A program made the position numbers and the translations under genes. The notes beneath the pieces are model-generated. The model saw only the letters and a list, made by a program, of their open reading frames with translations. It was not told the origin of the DNA and ran no database searches. Positions 6,326 to 14,987 of a DNA stretch of 39,809 nucleotides are shown here, piece after piece. The stretch comes from a virus. The stretch's first letter is position 1, and every line of letters starts with the position of its first letter. Location of the stretch: IMG/VR virus record IMGVR_UViG_3300035034_001520, positions 1-39,809 of that record, one strand, 5' to 3'.

Positions 6326-7324
6326 ATGAGAGATTATAGACAAATACCATGTGATTTACAAGTCCTACCAAAAGACAAGAGAGACTACACACTAGAAATG
6401 TTCAAATTGAGTGAGGATAAACTTTATCCAAAAGAGTATGTAGTTCCTTTCAACACCCCAATCTTAGACCAAGGAAACTCTAGTATGTGCTTAGACTTTA
6501 CATATAGAAGTATAGAGGAAGAGCAATATGTAGCAAAGACTGGAGAATATAAAGAGTTTGCTAATGGCTTTATGTATGGACAGAAAATCTTTTCACACAT
6601 GGAGGGTATGATTGAGAAATTCGATGTAATTTCATATGTCAAAAAGGGTATCCCTTTCGCAGAGGATTTTAATATTGTTGGAACAGCTTTAGAGTGTGAA
6701 GCATATTTTAAGACAAATGCAACAAAAGAAGTGAAGAAGAAAGCAGAGCTTCATAGAAATAGAAGTTACTTAAGTGTTACTACACCAGAGGAAGTTATAA
6801 AAGGATTGGTTGAGTTTGGTACAAGTGGTTATATAGGAGTAATGGTTTACAATAACTTCTATGATAGTAAAGTTGGTGGTATGGTTCCAATGCCAAGTGG
6901 TAAAGAAATTGGTGGGCATGCTATGAAACTAAAAGGCGTCAAATTTATCAATGGTAAACAACATTATGTAGTTCAAAACTCATGGGGTGAGGGATTTGGG
7001 GACAATGGCTTTGTTTATATAGATTGTGAGAACCCTTGTATTTTAAACATGAGACTGTTTACAGATGCTACCCCAGAAAATGAAATCATAGAGTTGTCTA
7101 TTGGAGATAAAACTGTTGTGACATTAAAAGAAAACATAGAGCTAGACATTGCACCTTTTATAGTCAATGGCAACAGAACCGTTGTTCCTCTAAGATTTAT
7201 TAGTGAAGTATTGGGCTACGATGTTGAGTGGGCTAAAGGTGGGGGAACTAAAAAGCAAGGACTAGTAACAATAAGTAAGAAAGTATCTAGAAGTGATGAC
7301 TTGTATATAAAATCAAAACAATAA
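6326..7324 (+). CDS. Papain-like cysteine protease with C-terminal stalk domain
   Basis: A 332-residue C1-type peptidase: Gln49 (oxyanion) and Cys55 in DQGNSSMCLDF, His198 in GGHAM and Asn218 in QNSWGEGFG complete the site. Residues about 258-318 form a separate domain with the copper-amine-oxidase N-terminal (stalk) pattern IVNGNRTVVPLRFISEVLG, usual in secreted or surface proteins of Firmicutes. No signal peptide or inhibitory propeptide is evident. AAAAAGGAG precedes the ATG. It is the last gene of the rightward unit and ends just before a terminator. A role on the host surface or in the virion is inferred; the substrate is unknown. Confidence 0.88.
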   Translation: MRDYRQIPCDLQVLPKDKRDYTLEMFKLSEDKLYPKEYVVPFNTPILDQGNSSMCLDFTYRSIEEEQYVAKTGEYKEFANGFMYGQKIFSHMEGMIEKFDVISYVKKGIPFAEDFNIVGTALECEAYFKTNATKEVKKKAELHRNRSYLSVTTPEEVIKGLVEFGTSGYIGVMVYNNFYDSKVGGMVPMPSGKEIGGHAMKLKGVKFINGKQHYVVQNSWGEGFGDNGFVYIDCENPCILNMRLFTDATPENEIIELSIGDKTVVTLKENIELDIAPFIVNGNRTVVPLRFISEVLGYDVEWAKGGGTKKQGLVTISKKVSRSDDLYIKSKQ

Positions 7325-7331
7325 CAAATGT

Positions 7332-7376
7332 AAATACCTACACTCTCTTTAATTAGAGACTGTAGGTATTTTTTTT
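7332..7376 (+). terminator. Intrinsic terminator at the convergent junction
   Basis: Stem AAATACCTACA at 7332-7342 pairs with 7361-7371. After one mismatch an inner TCTCT/AGAGA stem continues. A run of eight T residues ends at 7376. It closes the rightward unit. The stem's own A/T ends may also let it work for the leftward nucleotidase transcript, whose stop codon lies at 7375-7377. Confidence 0.9.
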
Positions 7377-7998
7377 ATCTGTTTATTAAGTTGTAGTACA
7401 TTAAAGATTCGAACTCTTGTATTGTTGTCAATATTTTAGGCAGTTCGCTCCACTTTCTAAGTGTCATCTTCTCATTAGCAAAGTCTTTATTCCAATCAAC
7501 TTCTTGTTCTGACATTTTGGCACATATGTTATACATAGTGTTGTTACCAACTAGATTTTCTATATGGTCATCTATCATAATACCACCATCCATATTTAGA
7601 GAACTTTTACCCATTTTAACATCAGAACTTCCCATAAACACATGTGCATCAATATCTTTTCCCAATATGTTTTCCAACCACACACACTTTGAAGCAATAT
7701 TGGTTAGAGTTCCTTTAGAAAAAATTACTATTTTATATCCCATTTCTTTTGCTTTTTTTAATGATTCTTGAACCCCATCGTATAGTTCAATTTTAGAAGG
7801 GTCGTAAAAATCAATCCTTGAAAATATTTCACCAACAGTATCTTTGTCTATTCCAGCATTCCAAGACGTTATTTTTTTATAATCCATTGGATTTTCATTT
7901 GGTAACTTATAATGCTCATTCCAAATCTCAGCCATTCTTTTTTCTGCTGGAAATATTGTGTTGTCTACGTCTAAGTAGATTATTTTTTTGAATACCAT
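7375..7998 (-). CDS. 5'(3')-deoxyribonucleotidase (HAD superfamily, NT5C type)
   Basis: A 207-residue HAD phosphatase expected to dephosphorylate deoxynucleoside monophosphates. HAD motif I is YLDVDNTI (nucleophile Asp and acid/base Asp), motif II is KIVIFSKGT, motif III Lys lies near KMGKSS, and motif IV is MIDDHIEN. Length and motif spacing fit the NT5C family found in many large phages beside nucleotide genes. It is the last gene of the leftward nucleotide cluster and ends inside the terminator region. It starts 3 bases after the stop of the upstream 83-residue gene. Confidence 0.85.
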   Translation of the reverse strand: MVFKKIIYLDVDNTIFPAEKRMAEIWNEHYKLPNENPMDYKKITSWNAGIDKDTVGEIFSRIDFYDPSKIELYDGVQESLKKAKEMGYKIVIFSKGTLTNIASKCVWLENILGKDIDAHVFMGSSDVKMGKSSLNMDGGIMIDDHIENLVGNNTMYNICAKMSEQEVDWNKDFANEKMTLRKWSELPKILTTIQEFESLMYYNLINR

Positions 7999-8001
7999 AT
8001 T

Positions 8002-8253
8002 TTAACCTTTCTTTCTCTTAGTTGCTTTGGGCTTTGGCTTCTCCACCACGCTACTTTCAGACTTGCCAATTTTTTCAAAGGTTAAGCCCCAATGCAATAT
8101 ATCTTCTTCTGTTTCTTTTTCATGTTCCTTGTAAAACTCTTTTGCTTGACTTTCATTTTTTATTGTGGACATGTATCCCTTGCTTGGAATATCAGATAAA
8201 AAACAATCTCCGTCCCAACTATGAGTATGTCCTAATAACTTGTACTTAACCAT
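8002..8253 (-). CDS. Hypothetical small protein (83 aa)
   Basis: An 83-residue protein with a globular first part (YKLLGHTHSWDGDCFLSD) and a strongly basic tail (KPKPKATKRKKG). I recognise no family. The basic C-terminus could bind nucleic acid, but this is a guess. It overlaps the 3' end of the NMP kinase gene by 8 bases and is followed after 3 bases by the nucleotidase gene, so it is translated within the same operon. Confidence 0.7.
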   Translation of the reverse strand: MVKYKLLGHTHSWDGDCFLSDIPSKGYMSTIKNESQAKEFYKEHEKETEEDILHWGLTFEKIGKSESSVVEKPKPKATKRKKG

Positions 8254-8824
8254 TGTTGTTTATCCTTTCTATCTTTTCCATTATATCTAAAGCGGTTTCT
8301 TTTACACAATCATTCTTAACTATAAAATCAACCTCTTCCAATATAACACTATAGGAAAATCTTTTGATGTCATCTTCTAGTCTTCTCTGCCACTCTTGTT
8401 TGTCGAAGTCCCCTCTTTTCAAACACCTATTTCTTCTTACTTCCTCGTCTACATCTAAGAAGAAAGATACTACCTCTTCACCAAAATGTTTTTGGAATTC
8501 TCTTAGCCCAATCATATCTAAAACAACTACATAGTCCTTATTATCTTCAATAGCGTTATCTTCTACACCATAATACCACCTACTAGGTTTTCCGTCAACT
8601 ATTGTGTCGTATGCCCTATGTTCTACTAAAGAGTTGTTTTCTATTAGTAACTCAAACTTACTGTTCGATATAAAGTTATAGGGATTGCCTTGACACTCAC
8701 CAACTCTCATTGGTCTTGTTGTGGTACTTACTATGAAGTTGTAATTAAACTTACTCTCAATTTCTCTAGCTACGCTATCTTTACCACTGTTACTAAAACC
8801 ACATATAACTATTTTCTTACCCAT
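8246..8824 (-). CDS. Guanylate-kinase-like (d)NMP kinase
   Basis: A 192-residue kinase with P-loop GFSNSGKDS (residues 9-17), the guanylate-kinase signature STTTRPMRVGE with nearby YNFIS, and an acidic VVLDMIG strand. It probably phosphorylates dGMP or another dNMP using ATP. The length is close to bacterial Gmk. It sits between thyX and the nucleotidase gene, in keeping with remodelling of the host dNTP pool. A fold of this family seems sure, but specificity could have shifted in the phage. Confidence 0.85.
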   Translation of the reverse strand: MGKKIVICGFSNSGKDSVAREIESKFNYNFIVSTTTRPMRVGECQGNPYNFISNSKFELLIENNSLVEHRAYDTIVDGKPSRWYYGVEDNAIEDNKDYVVVLDMIGLREFQKHFGEEVVSFFLDVDEEVRRNRCLKRGDFDKQEWQRRLEDDIKRFSYSVILEEVDFIVKNDCVKETALDIMEKIERINNNG

Positions 8825-8828
8825 ATAT

Positions 8829-10568
8829 TTACCCCCTAAATATTTCTTCTTCTAAATCTAAGAAGATTTCTGGTAGGTGTTTTACAAACTCATCGTATAC
8901 TTGAATAGCCAACACTCTAATTTCTGGGTGGGCAAATTTACTAGCTCTCAGCTTAATAAAGTGTCTCCATTCTCTTAGATTACAAGTCATATTAATCTCA
9001 GTTTTTACACCAATAGGCAAAACACTTCTAGCTTCTTCTGGTTTCGCTTCTAGTTTTATTAGTTTTAGATAAGACATTTCTGCATTCTCCATGGCTTCTA
9101 ACCAACACTCATACTTTTCTAAATCTTTTTCATTGGCTAGGTCATATTTAAAACCGCTCGCTATGTCTAAAACATTGATACCATTACCACTTTTACTATG
9201 ATTGACGTAGCGTGTGCTCTCCTGAGCGTATGAGGCTAGTCTATGTCTAACAATTTCGTGGCTATTTCCGCACCATACAGGCTTTCCATTCCTCATAACA
9301 TAGAGTCTATGGTTGCTTTCGAGTTCTACGCAATAAACATAGCCATCATAATATTTAATATATTTTGTATCATCTTTCGCTCTAAATAAGTGTTCTCTCC
9401 TATCTTTTAGAGATATGACATATTGTTCTACGCATTTTGAAAGTATACCATTTGGAAAAACTCTATCTCTTCCCTCTTTGCGTGCATATGATGCATTTTT
9501 GCCAACCAATAATGCTAACTCCACTATATCTTCACAAAAATTTTCACTTGCTGAATATATTTGGAACCCATTTCCGTTCGTCATCTTACTGCCATCACCT
9601 ACAATTACGCCTTCTAAGAAAAAATCTAAATCAACTTTTGATAAGTCATGGAACATAAACCTAGGCATTTTTAAATCGTATGTTTTAGAGCAACGATACC
9701 CAATATTATACTCTTTTATAAAATGATAATGCAACCAATAAAATAATATCGGACTATTAATCAGAAACTCTGAATCATATTTAGTATAATCTAGCCCTAA
9801 ATCTTCTAATACATTTTCAATATATTCTCTGCCGCTTGGCTTTATTTGAGTTATAACTATTCTGTTTCCCCCACCATAATTTTTACCAAAACTTATACTA
9901 CCATCAGTTACCCATAATCCAAGGAATTTAAAAAAGGCATCTGATTTTAAATATATATTATCGTATTTTTTACTAGTTAGATTTTTTGAAAAATCCTCTA
10001 TTTTAAAAAAATCTGAGCCTTCATTTTTTATTGGATTAGCAGATTTATTAAATTTATAGGCTTTATTAGTCATGTCCTTTGATTGTATAAATTTCCATAC
10101 TCTTGTTTTCTCGCTTCTTTTATTGTAGTCATATACCCACATATTGTGATTTGGTGTAACAGCTAAATCAATTTGTGTTGTTTTATACATATCTAGATTT
10201 CCTCTAAATTTTTCCTTTATTTGTTTTTTTGATTTAGACCACACTATGTTGTTTTCTTCGTCCAATGTATAAAATTCGTCTTCCTTAGATGTGTTTTTAA
10301 ATAATTTCCAACCATCTTTTGTTAGTACTTTTGTTTCGTCATCATAACAACATCCCCTATTGGTGACGAATTTAATAGTCACATTGACATGCTCAATCAT
10401 GGCTTCGTGTCCTCTTAATACCAACATTTTTACAAACTTAGAAGCTGATTCATCTGTTATTTTATCCTCTGACTTATAACATGTTCTACCCACTTGCTCG
10501 ACTAGTTCTAGCGTTAAGTCTCTATTTATAGGAGTTAAAAACTCTACTTTCGGTTGAATTATATTCAT
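8829..10568 (-). CDS. thyX: Flavin-dependent thymidylate synthase ThyX, with intein
   Basis: A 579-residue precursor. Residues 1-73 and 436-579 join to a 217-residue ThyX, the normal size, making dTMP from dUMP with methylenetetrahydrofolate and FAD. The ThyX signature is RHRLASYAQESTRY, just after the intein. Residues 74-435 form an intein (separate entry) placed between TNRGC and SHEIVRHR, right before the active-site motif. A dUTPase gene nearby would supply dUMP. The upstream ClpP-like gene ends 48 bases away. ThyX function should depend on protein splicing. Confidence 0.93.
   Translation of the reverse strand: MNIIQPKVEFLTPINRDLTLELVEQVGRTCYKSEDKITDESASKFVKMLVLRGHEAMIEHVNVTIKFVTNRGCCYDDETKVLTKDGWKLFKNTSKEDEFYTLDEENNIVWSKSKKQIKEKFRGNLDMYKTTQIDLAVTPNHNMWVYDYNKRSEKTRVWKFIQSKDMTNKAYKFNKSANPIKNEGSDFFKIEDFSKNLTSKKYDNIYLKSDAFFKFLGLWVTDGSISFGKNYGGGNRIVITQIKPSGREYIENVLEDLGLDYTKYDSEFLINSPILFYWLHYHFIKEYNIGYRCSKTYDLKMPRFMFHDLSKVDLDFFLEGVIVGDGSKMTNGNGFQIYSASENFCEDIVELALLVGKNASYARKEGRDRVFPNGILSKCVEQYVISLKDRREHLFRAKDDTKYIKYYDGYVYCVELESNHRLYVMRNGKPVWCGNSHEIVRHRLASYAQESTRYVNHSKSGNGINVLDIASGFKYDLANEKDLEKYECWLEAMENAEMSYLKLIKLEAKPEEARSVLPIGVKTEINMTCNLREWRHFIKLRASKFAHPEIRVLAIQVYDEFVKHLPEIFLDLEEEIFRG
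9264..10349 (-). mobile_element. ThyX intein with LAGLIDADG endonuclease
   Basis: Codons 74-435 of the thyX ORF (362 residues). It begins with Cys in CYDDETKVLTKDGWK (block A) and ends VWCGN, followed by Ser as the +1 nucleophile. Block B includes LAVTPNHNM. Two LAGLIDADG-type helices are visible: FLGLWVTDGS and FLEGVIVGDGS. The penultimate residue is Gly rather than His, a known variation. Cys73 precedes Cys74, so the junction could be one residue earlier, but the host motif reads best with Cys74 as residue 1. Nothing suggests it is inactive. Confidence 0.9.
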
Positions 10569-10616
10569 ATACTACCTTTCTTTAGCCCTATTATACAAGG
10601 GCAGTATTTAGTCTAC

Positions 10617-11270
10617 CTAGATAAACTTTGTAACTATCTCGTCAATTATTCCATAGTCTAACATTTCTTGACTATCCATATACCATTGCTTAGAGTAGTT
10701 TTTATCATATACTTCCTCGCCTATTTTGGTTTTAGAAAGAACAAACTCCTTAACAGAAATTTCTCCTTTTTTTATAAAGTCAACAGTATCCATAACAGCT
10801 CTCACATCTCCTTGTGTACCAAATCCACCACTGTGGTATAGGAAGTTTGAGTGTTTGTAGCAAAATCTCTTATGTCCAGACATTAATATAAATCCACCAC
10901 CAGAATAAATTTTTGCTTGACCAATTGTATATATAGGTGTTTCTGACAGTTCGATTAAGTCACATATGTATAGTGTCTCATCTAAATTACCACCATTGGT
11001 ATTAATCATTATCTTGATAGGCACTCTGTCCTCTTTGTTAATTTTTAAATCACTGTCTTCTCTATTCCATTTTTCTATGTAATACCCAACGTACTCAAGA
11101 ATAGATTCGTCTATATCTGAGTTAATAAAAAGTCTTCTCTCATAGTTATCTTGCCACTCATTGACTAAATCTAAACTAGGAATACCACCTTTTCGTTGCA
11201 TTTCAACCAATGATGAAGGGAGCATAATTTCAAACTCCAAAAAGTCTTTGCTCTGTGTATTGTTTTTCAT
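10617..11270 (-). CDS. ClpP-like serine protease
   Basis: A 217-residue ClpP-fold protein. Strand and loop motifs match: IMINTNGGNLDETLYICDLI, then GQAKIYSGGGFILMSGHKRF holding the likely nucleophilic Ser, then LYHSGG holding the likely catalytic His, and EMLDYGIIDEI at the end. The serine loop has about two more residues than host ClpP, and an N-terminal extension of about 50 residues is present, as in phage ClpP or prohead-protease relatives. It lies among nucleotide genes, not capsid genes, so degradation or modulation of host proteins is more likely than capsid maturation. This is inference. Confidence 0.8.
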   Translation of the reverse strand: MKNNTQSKDFLEFEIMLPSSLVEMQRKGGIPSLDLVNEWQDNYERRLFINSDIDESILEYVGYYIEKWNREDSDLKINKEDRVPIKIMINTNGGNLDETLYICDLIELSETPIYTIGQAKIYSGGGFILMSGHKRFCYKHSNFLYHSGGFGTQGDVRAVMDTVDFIKKGEISVKEFVLSKTKIGEEVYDKNYSKQWYMDSQEMLDYGIIDEIVTKFI

Positions 11271-11290
11271 ATTTACTACCTTTCTAGTCT

Positions 11291-11437
11291 TTATATTTTT
11301 AAGTCGTCTGTTATCTCGAAGAGTATTGTTGCTATCTCCATTACGGAATTAGCCTCTCTTTCTATAATCTCTCCACTGTCTGTTGTCATTTTTAAAGTCC
11401 ATTTATCTTTTACTTTTTTTACAATAACTTCTCCCAT
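11291..11437 (-). CDS. Small hypothetical protein (48 aa)
   Basis: A 48-residue frame (MGEVIVKKVKDKWTLKMTTD at its start) with AGGAAAAC just before the ATG. It is the first gene after the strong promoter at 11458-11486, and the clpP-like gene follows 20 bases after its stop. Alternating hydrophobic and charged residues suggest a small beta-rich fold. Codon use and the operon position support it as real. Function is unknown. Confidence 0.65.
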   Translation of the reverse strand: MGEVIVKKVKDKWTLKMTTDSGEIIEREANSVMEIATILFEITDDLKI

Positions 11438-11457
11438 TGTTTTCCTTTCTTATTTAT

Positions 11458-11486
11458 ATTATACCACACTTCCACACATCTGTCAA
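11458..11486 (-). promoter_or_regulatory. Leftward sigma-A-type promoter
   Basis: TTGACA (-35, 11481-11486 on the complement), 17-base spacer, TATAAT (-10, 11458-11463). It is a perfect match to consensus, with TGTGG before the -10. It lies between dut and the 48-residue gene and would drive the clpP-like, thyX, kinase and nucleotidase genes. Confidence 0.88.
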
Positions 11487-11501
11487 GAGAAAGTGTGGTA
11501 T
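11461..11501. promoter_or_regulatory. Inverted repeat around the -35 box (possible operator)
   Basis: ATACCACACTT at 11461-11471 is perfectly inverted at 11491-11501, so 11-bp arms enclose the -35 box and overlap the -10. It could be a regulator site, or an RNA hairpin ending dut transcripts, though no T-run follows on the - strand. Confidence 0.5.
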
Positions 11502-11511
11502 AGTTCAAACT

Positions 11512-11991
11512 TTACTTACCACTTGCACCCAACATTCCCATTTTTCTTTCTGAGGGAATTTTCAATAATTGGTCATACGGTAGCTCTTCTACACTATCAA
11601 AGTCTGCCAATGGCACAAATACTACCTGTGCTATGGCTTTTGACTTCGGATATACTGTGACATTTGGTATTTGAAAATCTAAGTCGGTTATTAAAATAGG
11701 TCTATCACTAGTATTGTTTATAATAACCTTCCACTCGTTTCTAAAACCACTATCTATAACACCAGCAGCAACACGCATGTTTTTAATACCAGTACTTCCA
11801 CGCTCCTTTACAATTCCCACATAATCAGAACTGAAAGAACTAGCCACACCTATTGGAATCATTTCCATGCTGTGAGGGTTTATTTGAATATCACCCTCTA
11901 CACAAGCATAGAGGTCAAACCCACCATTTTCTTTTTTCTTTGTGGGAATTATTGCTTCTTTTTTAACTTTAGACCAATACAGTTTTTTCAT
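11512..11991 (-). CDS. dut: dUTPase
   Basis: A 159-residue trimeric-type dUTP pyrophosphatase, converting dUTP to dUMP. All five motifs are present: GGFDLYA, VKERGSTG, AAGVIDSGFRNEW with the catalytic Asp and uracil-binding Tyr replaced by Phe, KAIAQVVF, and the C-terminal RKMGMLGASGK arm. It lies between the ribonucleotide reductase gene and thyX, feeding ThyX with dUMP while keeping uracil out of DNA. The Tyr-to-Phe change in motif III is a tolerated difference in some families. Confident. Confidence 0.93.
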   Translation of the reverse strand: MKKLYWSKVKKEAIIPTKKKENGGFDLYACVEGDIQINPHSMEMIPIGVASSFSSDYVGIVKERGSTGIKNMRVAAGVIDSGFRNEWKVIINNTSDRPILITDLDFQIPNVTVYPKSKAIAQVVFVPLADFDSVEELPYDQLLKIPSERKMGMLGASGK

Positions 11992-12008
11992 TTTTATCCT
12001 TTCTAAAA

Positions 12009-14363
12009 CTATCTCACCGGACAGGCACCACTATAACAGTCTGAGTCTATGTCACTATCTTTATTTGTTTCATATTTTAACAATAATGAAGGTGAGAATC
12101 GTCTTTGCTTACTTGATAATTCTTCATACTGCTCTTTTGTAATAGCTTCGTAAGGAAGTAAGTCATAGAAACTATCGTCTAAAGGAAGAAATGAGATTGC
12201 TACAAGAATATCCCAATTTTCATAACACCACTTCTCAACCAAGCCCCACTCATTATCTCTAACATGAACTGTGATAGACACATTGTGGTCAGCATAGTCT
12301 TCCATAAACATCTTGTAAGTTTCTAGTTGTTCGATTGCTGAAACATCATACTTAGTCTTTCCATTTGGAGACTTTACATAAAATTCAATAACCATTGTTG
12401 ACATATCTTCTACGGTTTGCCCTACTTCTGGAGTCCAAGTCCAACCTAAGTCTTTTGCCACTCTAGCTAGTGGGTCTTGTGCTGATATTCTAACTCTTCT
12501 AATATAGTAAGGAGAGTGAGACCAATGCACACCATTAGAAACTGTTGGTAATTGACTTAATGTTCCAGAAGGTTTTATTGTTGTGTTTAATTTTGGTACG
12601 TTTGTTCCTAGTTCGTTTGCCAACTCTTTAGAAGCTTTTATAGAAATGTCTTTTAACTGTTTTAGTAAAGATGATTGTTTTTTCATTGTCATGTTTGTAG
12701 CAGAAACCATGTCTTGCCACCCAGTTAACGAACATCCTGTCAACATATCTTCTTTATTTATCTTGTTCCACTCCGATAGTTCAAACTCTATACTAGCCAT
12801 TCTGTATCCAGACCTAGCAGATATTCTTTGAGCCACAAGTAGGGCTTCTTCGTCTAAGACACCATTCTCAACAAAGCCAAGTACGTTTACCTCTGTCAAG
12901 TTGCACACACCTTTACTTCTTAAAATTATCTCCATACAAGGGTTTCCACCCTCTGCATCTATTCTTCTAAGTCTAGCCGCAACCATGTTTTGAAAACCAG
13001 GCTCTCCACTGTATCTCATCGCCTCAATGTGCTCGTGCCAAGATTGTTCAGTAGGTTTTTCCCAATATTGAATTGAGTTGTTACTCATCTGTCTGTGAAG
13101 AATGTCTGTGTTTACTACCCAATCACCCTCTTCATTTTGTTGATAAAGGTTTGATTTACAGTTCATTATTTCTTGGTCATCAGCATCAAAAAGACAAACC
13201 TCTGCCGTTCTTCTAACACCCCCAGAAACAACATTCTCACCAATAATATTTGCAATGTCAGAACACTCTAATGTTGTTAATTGTTTGAGTGTTTCAGTTC
13301 CACTTTTTAAGACAGTGTCAATCTTCAAAAGCATTTTTTGCATAGACTCATATCCACTACTATATCCACCAAAAGTAACCAAACGCTCACCTTTAGGTCT
13401 TATGTTGTTATAGTTTAACACTATAGCTTTGACTTTTTTATACTGTGGACTAAAGTGTAGTTCTAAAAACTTATAAAGTGAATCTGTCCAAGCCTCTTTT
13501 GAATCAGAAATAAATATTTCAGCAGTTTCTCCAGTAAAAACCAAAGAAGTATATTCCTGTCTTTTGTGTTTCTCTATAGGCGTATATGGATTATGGAAGA
13601 CTTGTATGTCAGTTCTTATCTTTGGCATATTCAAAACATCTTGTTTTAAAACTCTATATCCTACACCAGCACCTATCATTAATAAGTAAAATAAGTCTTT
13701 ATAAGCCTCAAAGCTATCTATAACGGTAAAAGAGCAGTTGTAATTTGACATACCATACTCTTTACTTACTTTGGTTCCACCAGTGAAAAGAGTTCTACCA
13801 GATAAAAACTGTTTTAAATGAAACATGTTGTCAAAAAGTAACTCTGCTTCTTCCACTGCTTTTGCGTGAGACTTGTGTTTTACTAATCCAATGTTGTAGT
13901 CTGTGGCTCTAGCAACAGTTTCCCACCAATCTTCTCTTCTACCTTGCTCTTCTAAGTATCTAGAGTACGTTCTGTAGTAAACAAATTCGCCTAGTTGGTT
14001 TATAAAGGGAGAGTCTGCATGCTTATATTTACTTATAAACTCTTTACTAAGATATTTGTAGGTTCGCCCTACCCCCATATTTCTAATCTTGGATTGTTTT
14101 TGTCTAAATAGGATATATTCCTTAGCCACTCTACCCAAACCAAACTCCATAAGCTTCATCTCAACTTCATCGCTTACGTCCTCAACACTCCAAACCTTGT
14201 CACTTTTTTCCATTAGAAATCTAACAGCTTCTTCTATTTCTAGTGCTTTAGATGGAATCCCACTATCAACATAGTCCACATCTTTCATTGCTTTTTGCAT
14301 CGCAAGAACAATCTTACTGCCATCATACTCAACCTCTAAACCATTTCTTTTCTTAACATTCAT
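12009..14363 (-). CDS. Adenosylcobalamin-dependent ribonucleotide reductase (class II, RTPR type)
   Basis: A 784-residue class II reductase making dNTPs with coenzyme B12 as radical source. It has an N-terminal ATP-cone-like region (about 1-90), the first redox Cys in YNCSFTVID, the radical Cys in NPCMEI, the second redox Cys 11 residues later in GVCNLTEV, and C-terminal shuttle cysteines in CYSGAC. These spacings match the Lactobacillus monomeric enzyme. NPCMEI replaces the usual NPCGEI. ATG at 14363 is chosen over the TTG at 14369 for its better spacing from AGGAG. The host must supply cobalamin. Confidence 0.92.
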   Translation of the reverse strand: MNVKKRNGLEVEYDGSKIVLAMQKAMKDVDYVDSGIPSKALEIEEAVRFLMEKSDKVWSVEDVSDEVEMKLMEFGLGRVAKEYILFRQKQSKIRNMGVGRTYKYLSKEFISKYKHADSPFINQLGEFVYYRTYSRYLEEQGRREDWWETVARATDYNIGLVKHKSHAKAVEEAELLFDNMFHLKQFLSGRTLFTGGTKVSKEYGMSNYNCSFTVIDSFEAYKDLFYLLMIGAGVGYRVLKQDVLNMPKIRTDIQVFHNPYTPIEKHKRQEYTSLVFTGETAEIFISDSKEAWTDSLYKFLELHFSPQYKKVKAIVLNYNNIRPKGERLVTFGGYSSGYESMQKMLLKIDTVLKSGTETLKQLTTLECSDIANIIGENVVSGGVRRTAEVCLFDADDQEIMNCKSNLYQQNEEGDWVVNTDILHRQMSNNSIQYWEKPTEQSWHEHIEAMRYSGEPGFQNMVAARLRRIDAEGGNPCMEIILRSKGVCNLTEVNVLGFVENGVLDEEALLVAQRISARSGYRMASIEFELSEWNKINKEDMLTGCSLTGWQDMVSATNMTMKKQSSLLKQLKDISIKASKELANELGTNVPKLNTTIKPSGTLSQLPTVSNGVHWSHSPYYIRRVRISAQDPLARVAKDLGWTWTPEVGQTVEDMSTMVIEFYVKSPNGKTKYDVSAIEQLETYKMFMEDYADHNVSITVHVRDNEWGLVEKWCYENWDILVAISFLPLDDSFYDLLPYEAITKEQYEELSSKQRRFSPSLLLKYETNKDSDIDSDCYSGACPVR

Positions 14364-14378
14364 AAACAAATTCTCCTT

Positions 14379-14987
14379 CTATTTGAATCTCCCTTTAGCT
14401 ACGTTTGACATATCAAGTCCTTCTTCTTTAAGTTTTTGAAGCACACCTTTCCAATTTCCAACTCTATTGAAAAATCTTTCCTCTTTATTGTAAGGCATGT
14501 CCACTAAAATCTTAACCTTTGATGAAAATCTACTCAGTAATTTAGGGTTTGCACTGATTACAAAATCAACCTTATGTCCATCTTGAAAATCACTGCTGTC
14601 TAATAAAATACTTCCCTTTAACTCATCTTTTACCCAAAGCTCAAACTTGTCTTTTTGAGGCATATCTGTATCTATTAAATAAATAACCTTAACGTCGTTT
14701 TTCTCTATAATATTAACAATATCCATTGGTGGATAAGTAGCTGTTTCAACAGAATTAAAAAAGTTAACCTCATTTTTAATTAACTCATCTAGTTCCTCTT
14801 GGTTTGTAAAATTCTCTTCGTAGTTATCTAACATGTAGACAATAACTTCGTCCTCAATTGTATCCATATGGTCAGACATTTTAGCAAACTCTTTTGATAT
14901 AACAGCAGTTTTTGTTGTTAGTGCTATTACGTCTTTAACATCAATTATAATTACCTTATCTCTATTCAATATCTTGTCCCCCTTCAA
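14379..14987 (-). CDS. Hypothetical protein, possibly HAD-like
   Basis: A 202-residue protein. VIIIDVKDVIAL near the N-terminus, VIYLIDTDMPQKDKFELWV in the middle and KILVDMPYN near the end recall HAD-like strands, but the canonical DxDxT is not intact, so it may be a degenerate nucleotidase-like protein. It lies 15 bases upstream of the reductase gene and overlaps the 77-residue gene upstream by 26 bases. Function is uncertain; the resemblance is weak. Confidence 0.6.
   Translation of the reverse strand: MKGDKILNRDKVIIIDVKDVIALTTKTAVISKEFAKMSDHMDTIEDEVIVYMLDNYEENFTNQEELDELIKNEVNFFNSVETATYPPMDIVNIIEKNDVKVIYLIDTDMPQKDKFELWVKDELKGSILLDSSDFQDGHKVDFVISANPKLLSRFSSKVKILVDMPYNKEERFFNRVGNWKGVLQKLKEEGLDMSNVAKGRFK

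Noticed and set aside
10569-10616. A promoter before thyX
   Set aside because: TATAAT is present inside a small GCCCT/AGGGC stem, but there is no acceptable -35 box at 16-18 bases.
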